The position numbers and the translations under genes were made by a program. From positions 1 through 61,534 of the forward strand of contig CACWPM010000043.1 of the NCBI GenBank assembly GCA_902762795.1: a stretch of 61,534 nucleotides of DNA, read 5' to 3'. The notes beneath the pieces are model-generated. The model had not been told where the DNA came from. It did no database searches and saw only the letters and a program-made list of their open reading frames with translations. The DNA comes from Fibrobacter succinogenes. Lineage in GTDB: Bacteria; Fibrobacterota; Fibrobacteria; Fibrobacterales; Fibrobacteraceae. This document shows, in pieces, positions 24,110-33,715 of this stretch. Within the stretch, counting starts at the first letter, position 1. Every line of letters starts with the position of its first letter.

Positions 24110-24838
24110 CTACCGCCTACTGCGAAGCCCGTCCCAATCCGCACGGCAGTCCGCAGCATAGTCGGCAGCCGCCGTCGAAGGTTCATCATAAATGAGAGTA
24201 CAGATTTTCAGCGGTAGCGGGAAATCGACGCCAAACGCAGCAAGGCACGCCGAAGTTGTCGCCCCCGTCGTAAAGACGTCATCTACGACAATCACACTCC
24301 CCCGCATAGGCGTTCCGCGTGGAAAATCCGCCACAAACGCCCCGGCCACATTCATCTCGCGTTCCTCCTTCGAAAGTTTTGTCTGCGAAACAACGAACGT
24401 CTTGCGCTTGAGCCATCGGCAAACCTTACCGCCGGTCGCAGTCGCAAGCGCCGCCGCCAAGAGTTCCGCCTGGTTATACCCGCGCTCGCGGTACCTCGCC
24501 CGGTGCAGTGGCACCGGCACAAAATGAAGCGGTTGCGCAAGCATTAAAAGTTCCTGCGCCACCATTCCATGCTTCACCGCAGACGAATGACGCACCAGGT
24601 ACGATGCAAGTCCCGGAATATTACGGTACTTGAGAGCATGCACGAGCCGTCTTGTCAAAGTCCGCATCGGGAAAAGGCAAAACACATCATCGTTCGGGAA
24701 CTTGGGTGCGCACGCTTCCCGTGCAAGTTCTGCGGCACACGCAGGACAAAGCCACGGGTCAAGCAATTCTGAAGAAGTCCCGCATCCAATGCACTCCATC
24801 CCGAAAACAAAATTCGCAACCGTCCTTAAAACGCCCAT
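24110..24838 (-). CDS. comF: ComF-family phosphoribosyltransferase-like protein
   Basis: The product has 242 residues from the ATG at 24838, which has AGGAGA 6 nt upstream; an ATG nine codons earlier lacks this. The N-terminus carries a Cys4 zinc element (CIGC...CPAC). The C-terminal part is a PRTase fold with FVPVPLHRARYRERGYNQAELLA and the PRPP loop VIVVDDVFTTGATT. ComF proteins support DNA uptake during transformation in several bacteria. The last codons (SRR-stop) are encoded in a CTACCGCCTACTG-type intergenic repeat, so the C-terminus has probably been altered by that repeat. Confidence 0.9.
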   Translation of the reverse strand: MGVLRTVANFVFGMECIGCGTSSELLDPWLCPACAAELAREACAPKFPNDDVFCLFPMRTLTRRLVHALKYRNIPGLASYLVRHSSAVKHGMVAQELLMLAQPLHFVPVPLHRARYRERGYNQAELLAAALATATGGKVCRWLKRKTFVVSQTKLSKEEREMNVAGAFVADFPRGTPMRGSVIVVDDVFTTGATTSACLAAFGVDFPLPLKICTLIYDEPSTAAADYAADCRADWDGLRSRR

Positions 24839-25283
24839 AAAGTCTCCTGTTATAAAGCTACGCAAAATCGAGCCCTATCTTTATAACACGCTTTTTTCGG
24901 GCAATTGGTACGGTAAAATTTTATTTAAGCCGTCGACTTCAAAATTCACTAGATGGGGGCAAAGCCCCTCCCTTCAGGTTCGATCCAAAAAATATACAAG
25001 CGTATTCAGAATTGTATGGATGGGGCAAAGCCCCTCCCTTTAGATTCGGTCATGTTCATACAAGAGCGATTAGAACTGTATGGATCCTCCTAACGGAGGA
25101 TGACCGTGGCTGCGACCGCCTTAAAGGGAGTCTCCTAGCGGAGGATGACATGACCGCGACGCTCGCCTTAAAGGGAGTCTCCTAGCGGAGGATGACATGA
25201 CCGCGACGCTCACCTTTTGAGGTTGTCCGCCAGCAGCCATCTCCAAGACGACACCTTACTTCCTACCGCCTACTTCCTACTAA
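24839..25283. repeat. Gene-free region with three repeat types
   Basis: No gene is seen. Two copies of GGGGCAAAGCCCCTCCCTT lie at about 24956-24974 and 25022-25040, each with the hairpin GGGGC-aaa-GCCCC. From 25087 to 25220 there are about three degenerate units of the 48-bp repeat that fills 1-240 (units of 45 and 47 bp plus a partial one). From 25258 to 25280 there is a reverse-orientation TAGG-type array (CTTCCTACCGCCTACTTCCT). Confidence 0.75.
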
Positions 25284-26531
25284 TCACTTATTCCCCTGAT
25301 ACCTAAGGCACATCAGTAGCCCCACAAGGAACATGCACACAAGCGCAAAGGACCCCCCATAGGAAAGGAACGGCAAGGGAAGCCCCGTTACCGGCATAAG
25401 GCCAATCGTCATTGCGATATTCACCGTAATATGGAACAAGAAAATCGTACAAGCGCCCATCGTCACAATCGTTACAAAAGCATCGTCATTCGTCTTGCAA
25501 ATCGAAGAGGCCCGCCATAGGAACAGCGCAAACAGGCCAAGAACGGCAGCACACCCGACAAAGCCAAACTGTTCCCCGAGCACGCTAAAGATAAAGTCCG
25601 TATGTTCCTCGGGCAAAAATGAAAGATTCGTCTGCGATCCGTTCCCAAAGCCCTTGCCACCGATGCCTCCGCTACCGATTGCCGTCAGCGATTGCAACAC
25701 CTGATACCCATCACCCAACGGGTCGCTCATAGGATCCAAGAAAGTATTCACGCGTTTTTGCTGGTGCGGTTCGAGCATGTTCCACACCATCGAACTGGCG
25801 TAACCCGCCAAAATGTTCGTCGCGATAATCACGCCCGAAAATTTTTTTGACAAACGTCTACGAATAACAGAAAGCACCACTAGACAAATCAATGCGCCCC
25901 ACAACACTTGCAACACCATCGACTGCGAATGAGAAAATAGCACCGACAATACAGGGCTCACCAACAAGAACATGTCCGTAAAAGTAAGTCCCGCAAAAAA
26001 GAACCCGACAAGCGTCACCGCCGTGAATACAAGCGCCGTGCTCAGGTCCGGCTGTTTCAACACAAGCCCAAACGGCACGATAAAAAGCCCCAACGGGACT
26101 GCAAACGACTTGAGATCGTGCAAGCTCACCGGATGTTTCGAAAGCCAGTAAGAAATCGTAATCAAGTAAGCGATTTTTGCAAACTCCGAAGGTTGAAGCT
26201 TTATGACCTTCAAGTCAATCCAACGCCCGGCCCCCTTCACGTCACCTGCAAAAACAAGCACAAATAAAAGCAACAGCAAAGCAATCACGTAAGACGGAAC
26301 AGCCGCCCGCTTGAGCCAATCAATCTTCACAAACACAAGACCGACCGCAATTGCAACACCCGTCAGGAAGTAAATAATTTGTCTGAACCAATGGGTATCG
26401 TAAAACACCATTTCCTCGTTAAACGTCGCGGAATAAACGAGAAACACTCCAATCGTCATGAGCGTGAGCGTAACACCTATAAAGAACCAATCAAATTTTA
26501 ACGGCTTGTCTAAAAAACGGCTAGGCCTCAT
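25284..26531 (-). CDS. rodA: Rod-shape SEDS peptidoglycan polymerase RodA
   Basis: This 415-residue protein has about ten membrane helices and the SEDS family order. The conserved C-terminal stretches include DFIFSVLGEQFG, followed later by GLMPVTGLPLPFLSYGGSF. RodA polymerises lipid II into glycan strands along the cylinder, paired with PBP2. It is the last gene of the mreBCD-mrdA-rodA operon, and the start overlaps mrdA by 4 nt. The preserved operon order supports RodA rather than FtsW. Confidence 0.95.
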   Translation of the reverse strand: MRPSRFLDKPLKFDWFFIGVTLTLMTIGVFLVYSATFNEEMVFYDTHWFRQIIYFLTGVAIAVGLVFVKIDWLKRAAVPSYVIALLLLLFVLVFAGDVKGAGRWIDLKVIKLQPSEFAKIAYLITISYWLSKHPVSLHDLKSFAVPLGLFIVPFGLVLKQPDLSTALVFTAVTLVGFFFAGLTFTDMFLLVSPVLSVLFSHSQSMVLQVLWGALICLVVLSVIRRRLSKKFSGVIIATNILAGYASSMVWNMLEPHQQKRVNTFLDPMSDPLGDGYQVLQSLTAIGSGGIGGKGFGNGSQTNLSFLPEEHTDFIFSVLGEQFGFVGCAAVLGLFALFLWRASSICKTNDDAFVTIVTMGACTIFLFHITVNIAMTIGLMPVTGLPLPFLSYGGSFALVCMFLVGLLMCLRYQGNK

Positions 26532-28375
26532 TCCTCTTCCTCCTTCCCGAAAAAGGCCATCAGCACCTTACGCGCAATGGGGGCAGCAACAGAACCTCCG
26601 CCACCGCCAGCTTCAATAATCACGGCAACCGCAATTTGCGGATCTTCAAGCGGGGCGACCGCGGCAAACCAGGCATGTGTCTTCTGGCCTTTTTTCCATT
26701 CGCCAGATCCAGTCTTTCCACCCACGCGGATTCCAGGAATGGCAGCTCTTTTCCCGGTTCCCCCAGGATGGTTCACCACGGAATCCATTGCATTCAAAAG
26801 GACGCGGTGCGTTTCAGGTTTCATCGTTCCCGAACGGATGATTTCCGGTTCATAACGGCGCACCACGCTACCCTGAGCATTTCGCAATTCCTTCATAAAA
26901 TGCGGACGGTAAACCCCTTTGTTCATCGCCAAGGAACCGATAAACACAGCCTGCTGCAAAGGCGTCACCATCTGCCCCTGACCAATCGAAAGATTCAAGA
27001 TAAGCCCACGCGCCCAACGCCAACCAAGGCGTTTGTTCCGCTGATTAAAAGACGCCGAATCGGGAAGCCAGCCTGCGCGCTCGCCCGGGATATCCACGCC
27101 AAGCAATTTTTCGCCATACCCATAGCGGCGCCCGAATTCATTGATGCGCGCCATGTCAATTTCAAGACCTGCCTGGTAAAAATACACATCGCACGAAAGA
27201 CGCAGCGCGTGTACCACGTTCAAGTTTCCATGCACGCCCCAACACTTCTGGTAACGAGTGCCGTACTGGTAGCCCCCCGTACAGGATTTAGGATAATACT
27301 TTGTCTCTGAAATAATCCCGCTTTCAAGACCGGCCCCGGCCGTTACAAGCTTGAAAATGGACGCAGGCGGATAAATGCCCGAAATCGCACGGTTCGTGAG
27401 CGGGCGCATCGAATCGAGAGCCACATGAGCCCAGCCCTTGTTACGTTCACGGCGTTTCAATGAAAAAATGTTCGGATCCAGACGGGGCGAAGAGACCATT
27501 GCCAAGATTTCCCCGTTGCGCGGGTCCACTGCCACAAGCGCAGCCTTCGCCGTATCGGGTATTGCCGCCTCCGCCGCCTTTTGCAGCTTAAGGTCAATCG
27601 TCGAAATCATGTGCAGTCCGGGAACCGGTTCAATCAAACCACCAACATCCGAGAGCGTACGCACCTCGCGCCCCGAAGCGTTGACTTCAACCAGCTTGAG
27701 ACCGTTTTTTCCGCGGAATTCCTTATCGTATTCCTGCTCTAGCCCTTTTTGCCCAATGCGGTCCCCCTGCGAATAAGAAGCGTACTCCGGGAGTCTCAGC
27801 TGGTCTTCCGAAATCTCGCTCGTATAACCCAGCACGTGCGAAGCTAACGTCCCGTACGGGTATTCGCGACGCGATTCGATAATCACGGAAACGCCCGGCA
27901 ACTCCGTCGAATGTTCCTCGATCACCGCCACCTGTTCCATCGAAGCATCTTCGAGAATGCGGACCGGGCGCGTACGCACCCAACGAATCCTCTGGAAGGC
28001 TGTATCGAGCGAGAGCGAATCGAAAAGACGCACGCCCGAAGCGTCACGGATATTCAAAAGCTTTTTGAAAACGGAATCCCTGTCCGACTTTTTTCGCGGC
28101 ATTTCAAGCGCCTGCAAAGCAATCTGGTACGAAGGGCGGTTACGCACCAGCACGCTCCCGTTTCGGTCGTAAATGTAGCCGCGATCCGCAATCAGCTCAA
28201 TGCGCCGCAAGCGGTTGTTTTCAGAACGTTGGAAATTTTCTTCGTAATGGATATACTGCAACGAAAAAAGCTTGAACAGGATGACGCCAAAAAGAATGAC
28301 AGTCCCGGCAAGAAAAACCAAAACATTCCAGTTCCGGCGGACCCTAGCCTCGTTTTCCGAAGAATCGTTATACAT
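26528..28375 (-). CDS. mrdA: Penicillin-binding protein 2
   Basis: This 615-residue class B PBP has an N-terminal membrane helix (about 16-38), a PBP dimerisation/pedestal region (about 55-240) and a transpeptidase domain. The active-site motifs are SxxK with Ser339-I-F-Lys342, SCD at 394-396 and KTG in GGKTGSGEW. It cross-links the glycan made by RodA during side-wall growth. Overlaps of 8 nt with mreD and 4 nt with rodA show tight coupling. Confidence 0.96.
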   Translation of the reverse strand: MYNDSSENEARVRRNWNVLVFLAGTVILFGVILFKLFSLQYIHYEENFQRSENNRLRRIELIADRGYIYDRNGSVLVRNRPSYQIALQALEMPRKKSDRDSVFKKLLNIRDASGVRLFDSLSLDTAFQRIRWVRTRPVRILEDASMEQVAVIEEHSTELPGVSVIIESRREYPYGTLASHVLGYTSEISEDQLRLPEYASYSQGDRIGQKGLEQEYDKEFRGKNGLKLVEVNASGREVRTLSDVGGLIEPVPGLHMISTIDLKLQKAAEAAIPDTAKAALVAVDPRNGEILAMVSSPRLDPNIFSLKRRERNKGWAHVALDSMRPLTNRAISGIYPPASIFKLVTAGAGLESGIISETKYYPKSCTGGYQYGTRYQKCWGVHGNLNVVHALRLSCDVYFYQAGLEIDMARINEFGRRYGYGEKLLGVDIPGERAGWLPDSASFNQRNKRLGWRWARGLILNLSIGQGQMVTPLQQAVFIGSLAMNKGVYRPHFMKELRNAQGSVVRRYEPEIIRSGTMKPETHRVLLNAMDSVVNHPGGTGKRAAIPGIRVGGKTGSGEWKKGQKTHAWFAAVAPLEDPQIAVAVIIEAGGGGGSVAAPIARKVLMAFFGKEEEE

Positions 28376-28853
28376 CCGATTTCTTTCCCGAAGAAAGGTA
28401 GAACAAAATACCGCCGATAACCAATGTGTAAATGCATTCCGGCACTGTCCTTGTCAAAAACAACGTCGTCACGACATCCTTTTCAAGACCCGTAATAAGG
28501 AAATAGAACATGTCGTTCACAAAGAACGCAAGCCCAAGGACCCCCACCTTCGCAGGTACATACAGCGTAAGAAAATGTTCTTCGAGCTGCCCCACGGCAA
28601 AACCCACGATTGTCATAGCAATCGAATTTGCGCCAAGCCATTCCACAGGAGCGTATACATCCTGCGTAAATCCCGCCAAAAAACCCCACAAGCAGCCCGC
28701 TGCGGCTCCATAGCGCAAAGCCACGGACACAACGAAGATGACCACAAAATCGGGCCCAATGCCCACTATCTGCAACCATTCGCCCACCGTAGATTGTATG
28801 GCGAATACCAAAACAAAAAGCAAAAGAGTCCTAAGCCATCCGTGATTACTCAT
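28368..28853 (-). CDS. mreD: Rod-shape-determining protein MreD
   Basis: This 161-residue protein has five or six membrane helices and little soluble sequence, as expected for MreD. Sequence conservation in this family is low, so the call rests on size, topology and its place between mreC and mrdA, overlapping each by 8 nt. It links the MreC periplasmic scaffold to the elongasome in the inner membrane. Confidence 0.9.
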   Translation of the reverse strand: MSNHGWLRTLLLFVLVFAIQSTVGEWLQIVGIGPDFVVIFVVSVALRYGAAAGCLWGFLAGFTQDVYAPVEWLGANSIAMTIVGFAVGQLEEHFLTLYVPAKVGVLGLAFFVNDMFYFLITGLEKDVVTTLFLTRTVPECIYTLVIGGILFYLSSGKKSDV

Positions 28854-29673
28854 CGAGCAACTCCTGGATAATCCAATCCGGTTCCTTTTGCATCACAAAC
28901 ACTTCTTCCAGCGTAGAAAACTCCTGGAACGGCTCCACGTCCATGAGGCTCATAACGTCCAAGTCCGCTTTGCGAACCGAATGCACCGTGCCTACAGGGA
29001 TGCCCTTCGGGAAAATGCCGCCAAGCCCCGATGTAATGAGCGTATCGCCCTCGGCAACCCCCGCATGGGATGGAATCATCGCCGAAAGCAGATGACCGTC
29101 CACGGATTCCAGGAACCCCACCACGCGCGTTCTACGTTCCAAAACAGAAAGCTTCAGGTTCGGATCCACAAGGAGCTGCACCCTCGAATGCGTGAGCATC
29201 GCCTTCGAAATCTTCCCGACAAGCCCGTTCATCGACATCACCGGCATGTTCTCTTTCACGCCATGATGCGTCCCGCGGTTAATCACAAGCGTCGTCAGAA
29301 AGCGCCCGGGATTATGCCCCACCACGCGGGACGTCACAATCGGGAAATCCCACTTGTCATCAAAACGCACCAGCGTGTGGAGCCTAGCGAGTTCCTGCAA
29401 GCCCTCGCTCGCATGGTAAGTTTCCTGCCGGAGCCTTGCGTTTTCCGACTTCAGATGTTCGTTCTCGGCCTGCAAGGACTTAAAATCGTTTACGGACGAG
29501 ACCAACAACTGCACCGGATAGAATACCGTCGAAAGCGCCTTATCGACAATGCTCTCTCGCACCGCCGTTGACGCCTCGTGCATAAGAATCCCTAAAACGA
29601 GAAAAAAGGCAAAAGCGACAACGCCATGCCTTTGGATAAACAAATCGACAATAAAGCGAAAAGCTCTAAGCAT
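28846..29673 (-). CDS. mreC: Rod-shape-determining protein MreC
   Basis: The 275-residue protein has a membrane helix (about 16-35), a coiled coil (about 60-95, NEHLKSENARLRQETYH) and two beta-barrel subdomains with the MreC signatures INRGTHHGVKENMPVM and DTLITSGLGGIFPKGIPVG. MreC binds PBP2 and switches on the RodA-PBP2 pair. It lies 20 nt downstream of mreB. Confidence 0.95.
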   Translation of the reverse strand: MLRAFRFIVDLFIQRHGVVAFAFFLVLGILMHEASTAVRESIVDKALSTVFYPVQLLVSSVNDFKSLQAENEHLKSENARLRQETYHASEGLQELARLHTLVRFDDKWDFPIVTSRVVGHNPGRFLTTLVINRGTHHGVKENMPVMSMNGLVGKISKAMLTHSRVQLLVDPNLKLSVLERRTRVVGFLESVDGHLLSAMIPSHAGVAEGDTLITSGLGGIFPKGIPVGTVHSVRKADLDVMSLMDVEPFQEFSTLEEVFVMQKEPDWIIQELLDE

Positions 29674-29693
29674 CGAAGTGCAATTTCAAAAAA

Positions 29694-30716
29694 TTATGTA
29701 GATGACGCGACCAAGACCGGACGGTACTTGTCCAAGTCTTCAAGAATGCGAGCGGCGCCCTTGCATACGCAAGTCATCGGATCGTCAATCACGTTCACCG
29801 AAAGGCCCGTCTCCTTGCGGATACGTTCGTCGAGACCGCGCAACTGGGAACCACCACCCGTGAGGATGATGCCCTTGTCGTAAATATCGGCAGAAAGTTC
29901 CGGAAGGGTGATGCTCAAGGCCTGCTTCACCGCTTCGATAATGGCAGTCACCGGCTCGTTGATGGCTTCACGGATTTCGGCACTTCCGATAGGAATAGTG
30001 CGTGGCATACCCGCGATAAAGTCAAGACCTTTGACTTCCATCGTCAATTCTTCTTCCAAGGGGCTTGCGGAGCCTATCTGGATCTTGATCTGTTCAGCAG
30101 TGCTTTCTCCCACGCAAAGGTTGTACATCGTACGCAGATAGCGAACAATCGCCTCGTCCATTTCGTCGCCGCCCACACGCACGGAGCCGTTGCAGTCGGA
30201 CTTGTTCAAGGCAATCACAGCAATGTCGGACGTTCCGCCGCCAATATCCACAATCATATTGCCGACCGGTTCTTCGACCGGGATTCCCATACCGATAGCG
30301 GCAGCCATAGGTTCATGGACCAAATGCACTTCCTTGGCGCCCGTCAATTTGATGGCATCGATCACGGCACGCGTTTCCACTTCGGTGATTCCGTTCGGAA
30401 CGCCAACCACCACACGCGGTTTTACCGCCCACAACGGATAACGCAAAACGCGCTTGATAAAAGTGAACAAAAGCTTTTCCACAAGCTCAAAATCAGCAAT
30501 CACGCCATCGCGCATAGGGCGAATTGCACGGCTTTCGCCAGACGTACGGCCAAGCATTTTCTTAGCCTCGCTGCCGATTGCAGTCACTCGATTGCTCTTG
30601 CGGTCTACAGCAATCACAGTCGGTTCATTGATGACAATTCCCTGTCCAGCCACATGGACAAGTGTATTCGCGGTACCCAGATCTATACCGATATCACAAG
30701 AAAAAAGTCCGAACAA
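29694..30716 (-). CDS. mreB: Rod-shape-determining actin homologue MreB
   Basis: This 340-residue protein has the MreB start (FGLFSCDIGIDLGTANTLV) and actin-fold phosphate motifs (IVDIGGGTSDIAV, ILTGGGSQLRG). It forms membrane filaments that guide side-wall synthesis. The start codon must be TTG at 30716: an in-frame TAA lies two codons upstream, no ATG is nearby, and GAGGG is 7 nt before the TTG. It is the first gene of the rod operon. Confidence 0.97.
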   Translation of the reverse strand: MFGLFSCDIGIDLGTANTLVHVAGQGIVINEPTVIAVDRKSNRVTAIGSEAKKMLGRTSGESRAIRPMRDGVIADFELVEKLLFTFIKRVLRYPLWAVKPRVVVGVPNGITEVETRAVIDAIKLTGAKEVHLVHEPMAAAIGMGIPVEEPVGNMIVDIGGGTSDIAVIALNKSDCNGSVRVGGDEMDEAIVRYLRTMYNLCVGESTAEQIKIQIGSASPLEEELTMEVKGLDFIAGMPRTIPIGSAEIREAINEPVTAIIEAVKQALSITLPELSADIYDKGIILTGGGSQLRGLDERIRKETGLSVNVIDDPMTCVCKGAARILEDLDKYRPVLVASST

Positions 30717-30778
30717 AATTTAACCCTCTATAAAGAAAACCCGTCAAGAAATATAATTAAAATAGGACCTATTATTAC

Positions 30779-31141
30779 CTAAGGATTTTTATCCTTGCCA
30801 AATTTTAGAACCTTGGAATAACGATCCCAGTGTCTGCCATGAACCTCGTAACGGTACTTGCGTTTTTCATAGATGGCAAGGTCGCGGTATATGTAAAAAT
30901 CTACCTCGGCATAGGCTGCATAGATTTCCGCTTCGGCGCCTTCGAACAACCTAAAATCACGGATCTTGTAATACGGCTCTTCGAGCAAGTCTTTCTTGGT
31001 CGCCTTCGCATTCAATGTTTCCGCGACCATGAACTTTAGGTCTTCCTGCAAATAGGGAAGAAGTTTCTTTTCGATGCGCTCCGTCGGTTCGGAACAAGAC
31101 GAAAGCAATACAAGGAATATGAGGGATAAAATTTTCTTCAT
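30779..31141 (-). CDS. Small lipoprotein of unknown function
   Basis: The product has 120 residues from the ATG at 31141; an ATG two codons upstream (31147) is also possible. A short lipoprotein signal ends in LSSC (Cys16). The mature part of about 100 residues is charged and rich in Tyr and Glu, and it ends in a Lys-rich tail. It resembles no family I can name. It lies 62 nt upstream of mreB on the same strand, so it could be co-transcribed with the rod operon, but mreB appears to have its own ribosome site and promoter-like sequence (TTGACG at about 30745). Confidence 0.7.
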   Translation of the reverse strand: MKKILSLIFLVLLSSCSEPTERIEKKLLPYLQEDLKFMVAETLNAKATKKDLLEEPYYKIRDFRLFEGAEAEIYAAYAEVDFYIYRDLAIYEKRKYRYEVHGRHWDRYSKVLKFGKDKNP

Positions 31142-31194
31142 GCTCATAAAATAAAAAAAGAAACGCACCCAGATGGAATGCGCTTCGAAAATAG

Positions 31195-31318
31195 TTATAA
31201 GGTAATAGGTTTTAGAGATTAAGTGTTAGGTTATAATCACGGCAAAGCTGTCTTATATGGACGTGCGAAGCACGTGATTCTTTTCCTACAACCTACAGCC
31301 TATAACCTAAAACCTTCA
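31195..31318. repeat. Pair of TAGGTT-type arrays in inverted orientation
   Basis: AGGTAATAGGTTTTAGAG and TTAGGTTATAATC lie at about 31200-31240. They face CTACAACCTACAGCCTATAA and CCTAAAACC at about 31289-31316. The two blocks can pair into a long imperfect stem. Confidence 0.6.
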
Positions 31319-32623
31319 CTAGAACGAATACGTTGCAGAGATTCTGGAGAAGAGACGGCCTTCGCCCTGGAACGGGTTACGGAACAGGAGATCTTCAGCA
31401 ACGGTAACATCGATCTTCAGCTTTTCTTCGATATTGATGCCAAAACCGAAACCGACATGGTCCTTGGAAGATCCGTCAGCAAGCGGGTTCGTGCTGAAGA
31501 AGTTGCCGTCATCCTTGCAGATGCCATACCTTTCTTTGCCGTACTTGTCTTCGTTCTTGTCGTTGACATTGCACTTTGTATAAAGGATAGACTTCTGACC
31601 ACCGACACGGATGACAAACCAATCCCACCAAATATTGCGTTCGATACCGAAGCTGATCATGCCGCCAATATCGGTACGTTTATCCCAATGTCTATTGTCC
31701 TCATTACGTGAATCGTACGTCCACATTCCGGAAGCCACATCATAAATCCAATCATGAGCCTTTCTCATGTTCCAAATAAAGTCCAGGCCCATCCAGAAGA
31801 AGCCGCGGTCGAGGGCAACGTTGATGCCGACACCAACCTGAGCATGCTTTTCATCCAAACCCGGAGCGTCAATGAACTTGAGGTTCATGGCAGGCACGAG
31901 TTCGCCGTTGATAGCGTCCAACGTAAAGAACGCACGGGACTTGATGAGCCAGGAGAAATTACCGTCATCAAAGAAACTGTGGTGTTCCGGACCGTACTGG
32001 ATACGGGCCAAGGCAAGAGAGAATTCCAAGTCGAAGTAGTTCGTGAACTGGAAGTTCATACCACCGTCCGCCTGCACGATAGAAGCAAAGGCGTCCTTCT
32101 TCACCTGGTAGTTGCCATCTTCAGCGATATCACCACCATCCTGCTGAGCAATGTACACATGCAAGCCCCAAGCATTGCCGTTCGAAAGCGTACCGCCCAA
32201 GAAACCGTCGAAATTCGTCACCGTTTCAGGAACCTTAGTCTTAGTACCATCGTCACCGATCACGACATCCGGCAAGTACTGGATAAGGTCGGCATTGATA
32301 CGACCGAAGAGACCACCGATAGAAATACGCGGATCCGGATTGTTGTCGCCGCCAATCGCAATGGAGAAAATACCACCGAAGTTCGGATGCTGAGGATCAA
32401 CATTCTTTCCGGCATCGACATCCTGTGTATATGGACCGAATTCACCAATCAAGTAATTGGAGTAGAGGTTGATGTTTGCCGGGTTGTCGAAGATGCTTAC
32501 ATCGTCCATGATGTAAGTCGTATTCTTACCCATAGATTCTATACGGGCAAACGTTGCAAAAGCAGATCCTACGCCAAGAATCCCAAATGCAGTGCCAACA
32601 GCGGCTACGGTTTTTAAGTTCAT
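31319..32623 (-). CDS. Outer-membrane beta-barrel protein of unknown function
   Basis: This 434-residue protein has a signal peptide (about 1-23, ending AFA). The rest consists of alternating aromatic and polar strands, ending in a C-terminal aromatic residue (Phe in ATYSF), the usual outer-membrane insertion signal. AGGAG lies 7 nt before the ATG. The N-terminal part (DDVSIFDNPANINLY) resembles the start of FadL/PorV-like barrels. Function cannot be named. A strong terminator lies upstream, so it is a separate transcription unit from the ExbB-TonB cluster. Confidence 0.75.
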   Translation of the reverse strand: MNLKTVAAVGTAFGILGVGSAFATFARIESMGKNTTYIMDDVSIFDNPANINLYSNYLIGEFGPYTQDVDAGKNVDPQHPNFGGIFSIAIGGDNNPDPRISIGGLFGRINADLIQYLPDVVIGDDGTKTKVPETVTNFDGFLGGTLSNGNAWGLHVYIAQQDGGDIAEDGNYQVKKDAFASIVQADGGMNFQFTNYFDLEFSLALARIQYGPEHHSFFDDGNFSWLIKSRAFFTLDAINGELVPAMNLKFIDAPGLDEKHAQVGVGINVALDRGFFWMGLDFIWNMRKAHDWIYDVASGMWTYDSRNEDNRHWDKRTDIGGMISFGIERNIWWDWFVIRVGGQKSILYTKCNVNDKNEDKYGKERYGICKDDGNFFSTNPLADGSSKDHVGFGFGINIEEKLKIDVTVAEDLLFRNPFQGEGRLFSRISATYSF

Positions 32624-32736
32624 GGAATAACTCCTATTGAAAATTCTTTTATAAAGTTAGTTTTATAAAAGAAAAAACGCAACAAAAATCTAATGAAAAA
32701 CGATTTTTTTTGACATTCTTTGTAAAACCAGCATAT

Positions 32737-32768
32737 AAAAAAGGCCAGACTTGCGTCTGGTCTTTTTT
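32737..32768 (-). terminator. Bidirectional-looking terminator after the TonB-like gene
   Basis: AAAAAAGGCCAGAC-ttgc-GTCTGGTCTTTTTT is a near-perfect hairpin flanked by A and T tracts, 18 nt past the stop at 32786. Confidence 0.9.
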
Positions 32769-32785
32769 CAAGCTTTCCAAGTGAA

Positions 32786-33712
32786 TTATTCGGAGAACGT
32801 GAACGGAATAGTAACCGTCGTGTTACCGGACTTCACCTTGCTGAAGGTCCAGCGGCTTACTGCGTTCTTGATTTCGCTATCGAATTCTGCGTAACCAGTC
32901 GTAGAAGACACAGTAGAGATGCTGATGATTTCGCCACCCGGAGCGATCGTGAACTTCAAGGTAACCTTACCCTGGAATCCCGGTTTCTTCTTCAGGCACT
33001 TGTTATAGATGTGGCGAAGACCCGGAGTACGCTGGCGGACAACCTTCATGATGTCTGCAGCGGAACGAGAACCACCACCGGCACCCATGTCGATATCGCG
33101 CATGGACGGAGTCTTGATGGAACCCTTAGCCTTAGTAGCGATACCACCGCCACCACCGCCAAGAAGGCCTGCGAGACCGTCACCGATACCACCGGAACCA
33201 CCTTCTGCGTAACCTTCATTGAAGCCACCATTAGCCTTACCGCGACGGCCACCGAGAACGGTCTTACCCGTAGTCTGGAGACCAGCAACGTCCTTGAGCA
33301 CCTTATCGATGTCCTTGGTGAACTTCTGGTTCTTCATCAAATCATAAGCGGCAGCAGAGGCGTTCTTGGTCTGAGCAGTGAGGAGCTTGAGCACGCCGCG
33401 AGTCTGCGGAGCGTTCGGCTGTCCCTTACCACGCGGCTTACCACCACCACCAGCTTTCTTACGAGGCTTTTTCGGTTCGGGCTTCTTCTTTTCTTCCTTC
33501 TTTTCTTCCTTCTGCTCAATCTGCATGGAAGTAGTAAGGTCCACGGAATCGGCGTTGTCGAATACGACTTCAGCAACGACCTGTTCGTACATGGAAGCCC
33601 AAATACACATAGCCAAAGCGATCACAAGAGAGACACCGGCGATTGCGCCCATCTTCTTGTCGGATTCCGGCATAAGCGACGCAATAAACGGATCTATGTT
33701 CTTCTTTGCCAT
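32786..33712 (-). CDS. TonB/AgmX-like energy-transducing protein
   Basis: This 308-residue protein has a cytoplasmic N-terminus, one membrane helix (about 22-42), a Lys/Glu/Pro stretch (about 68-90), a long Gly-rich linker with several poly-Gly runs, and a C-terminal domain (about 225-308) of the AgmX/PglI-TonB type (LRHIYNKCLKKKPGFQGKVTLKF ends in VTIPFTFSE in the same order). It probably spans the periplasm and contacts a partner at the outer membrane, driven by the ExbB/ExbD genes directly upstream (4-nt gap). It is the last gene of the envelope cluster. Confidence 0.85.
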   Translation of the reverse strand: MAKKNIDPFIASLMPESDKKMGAIAGVSLVIALAMCIWASMYEQVVAEVVFDNADSVDLTTSMQIEQKEEKKEEKKKPEPKKPRKKAGGGGKPRGKGQPNAPQTRGVLKLLTAQTKNASAAAYDLMKNQKFTKDIDKVLKDVAGLQTTGKTVLGGRRGKANGGFNEGYAEGGSGGIGDGLAGLLGGGGGGIATKAKGSIKTPSMRDIDMGAGGGSRSAADIMKVVRQRTPGLRHIYNKCLKKKPGFQGKVTLKFTIAPGGEIISISTVSSTTGYAEFDSEIKNAVSRWTFSKVKSGNTTVTIPFTFSE

Positions 33713-33715
33713 TGA

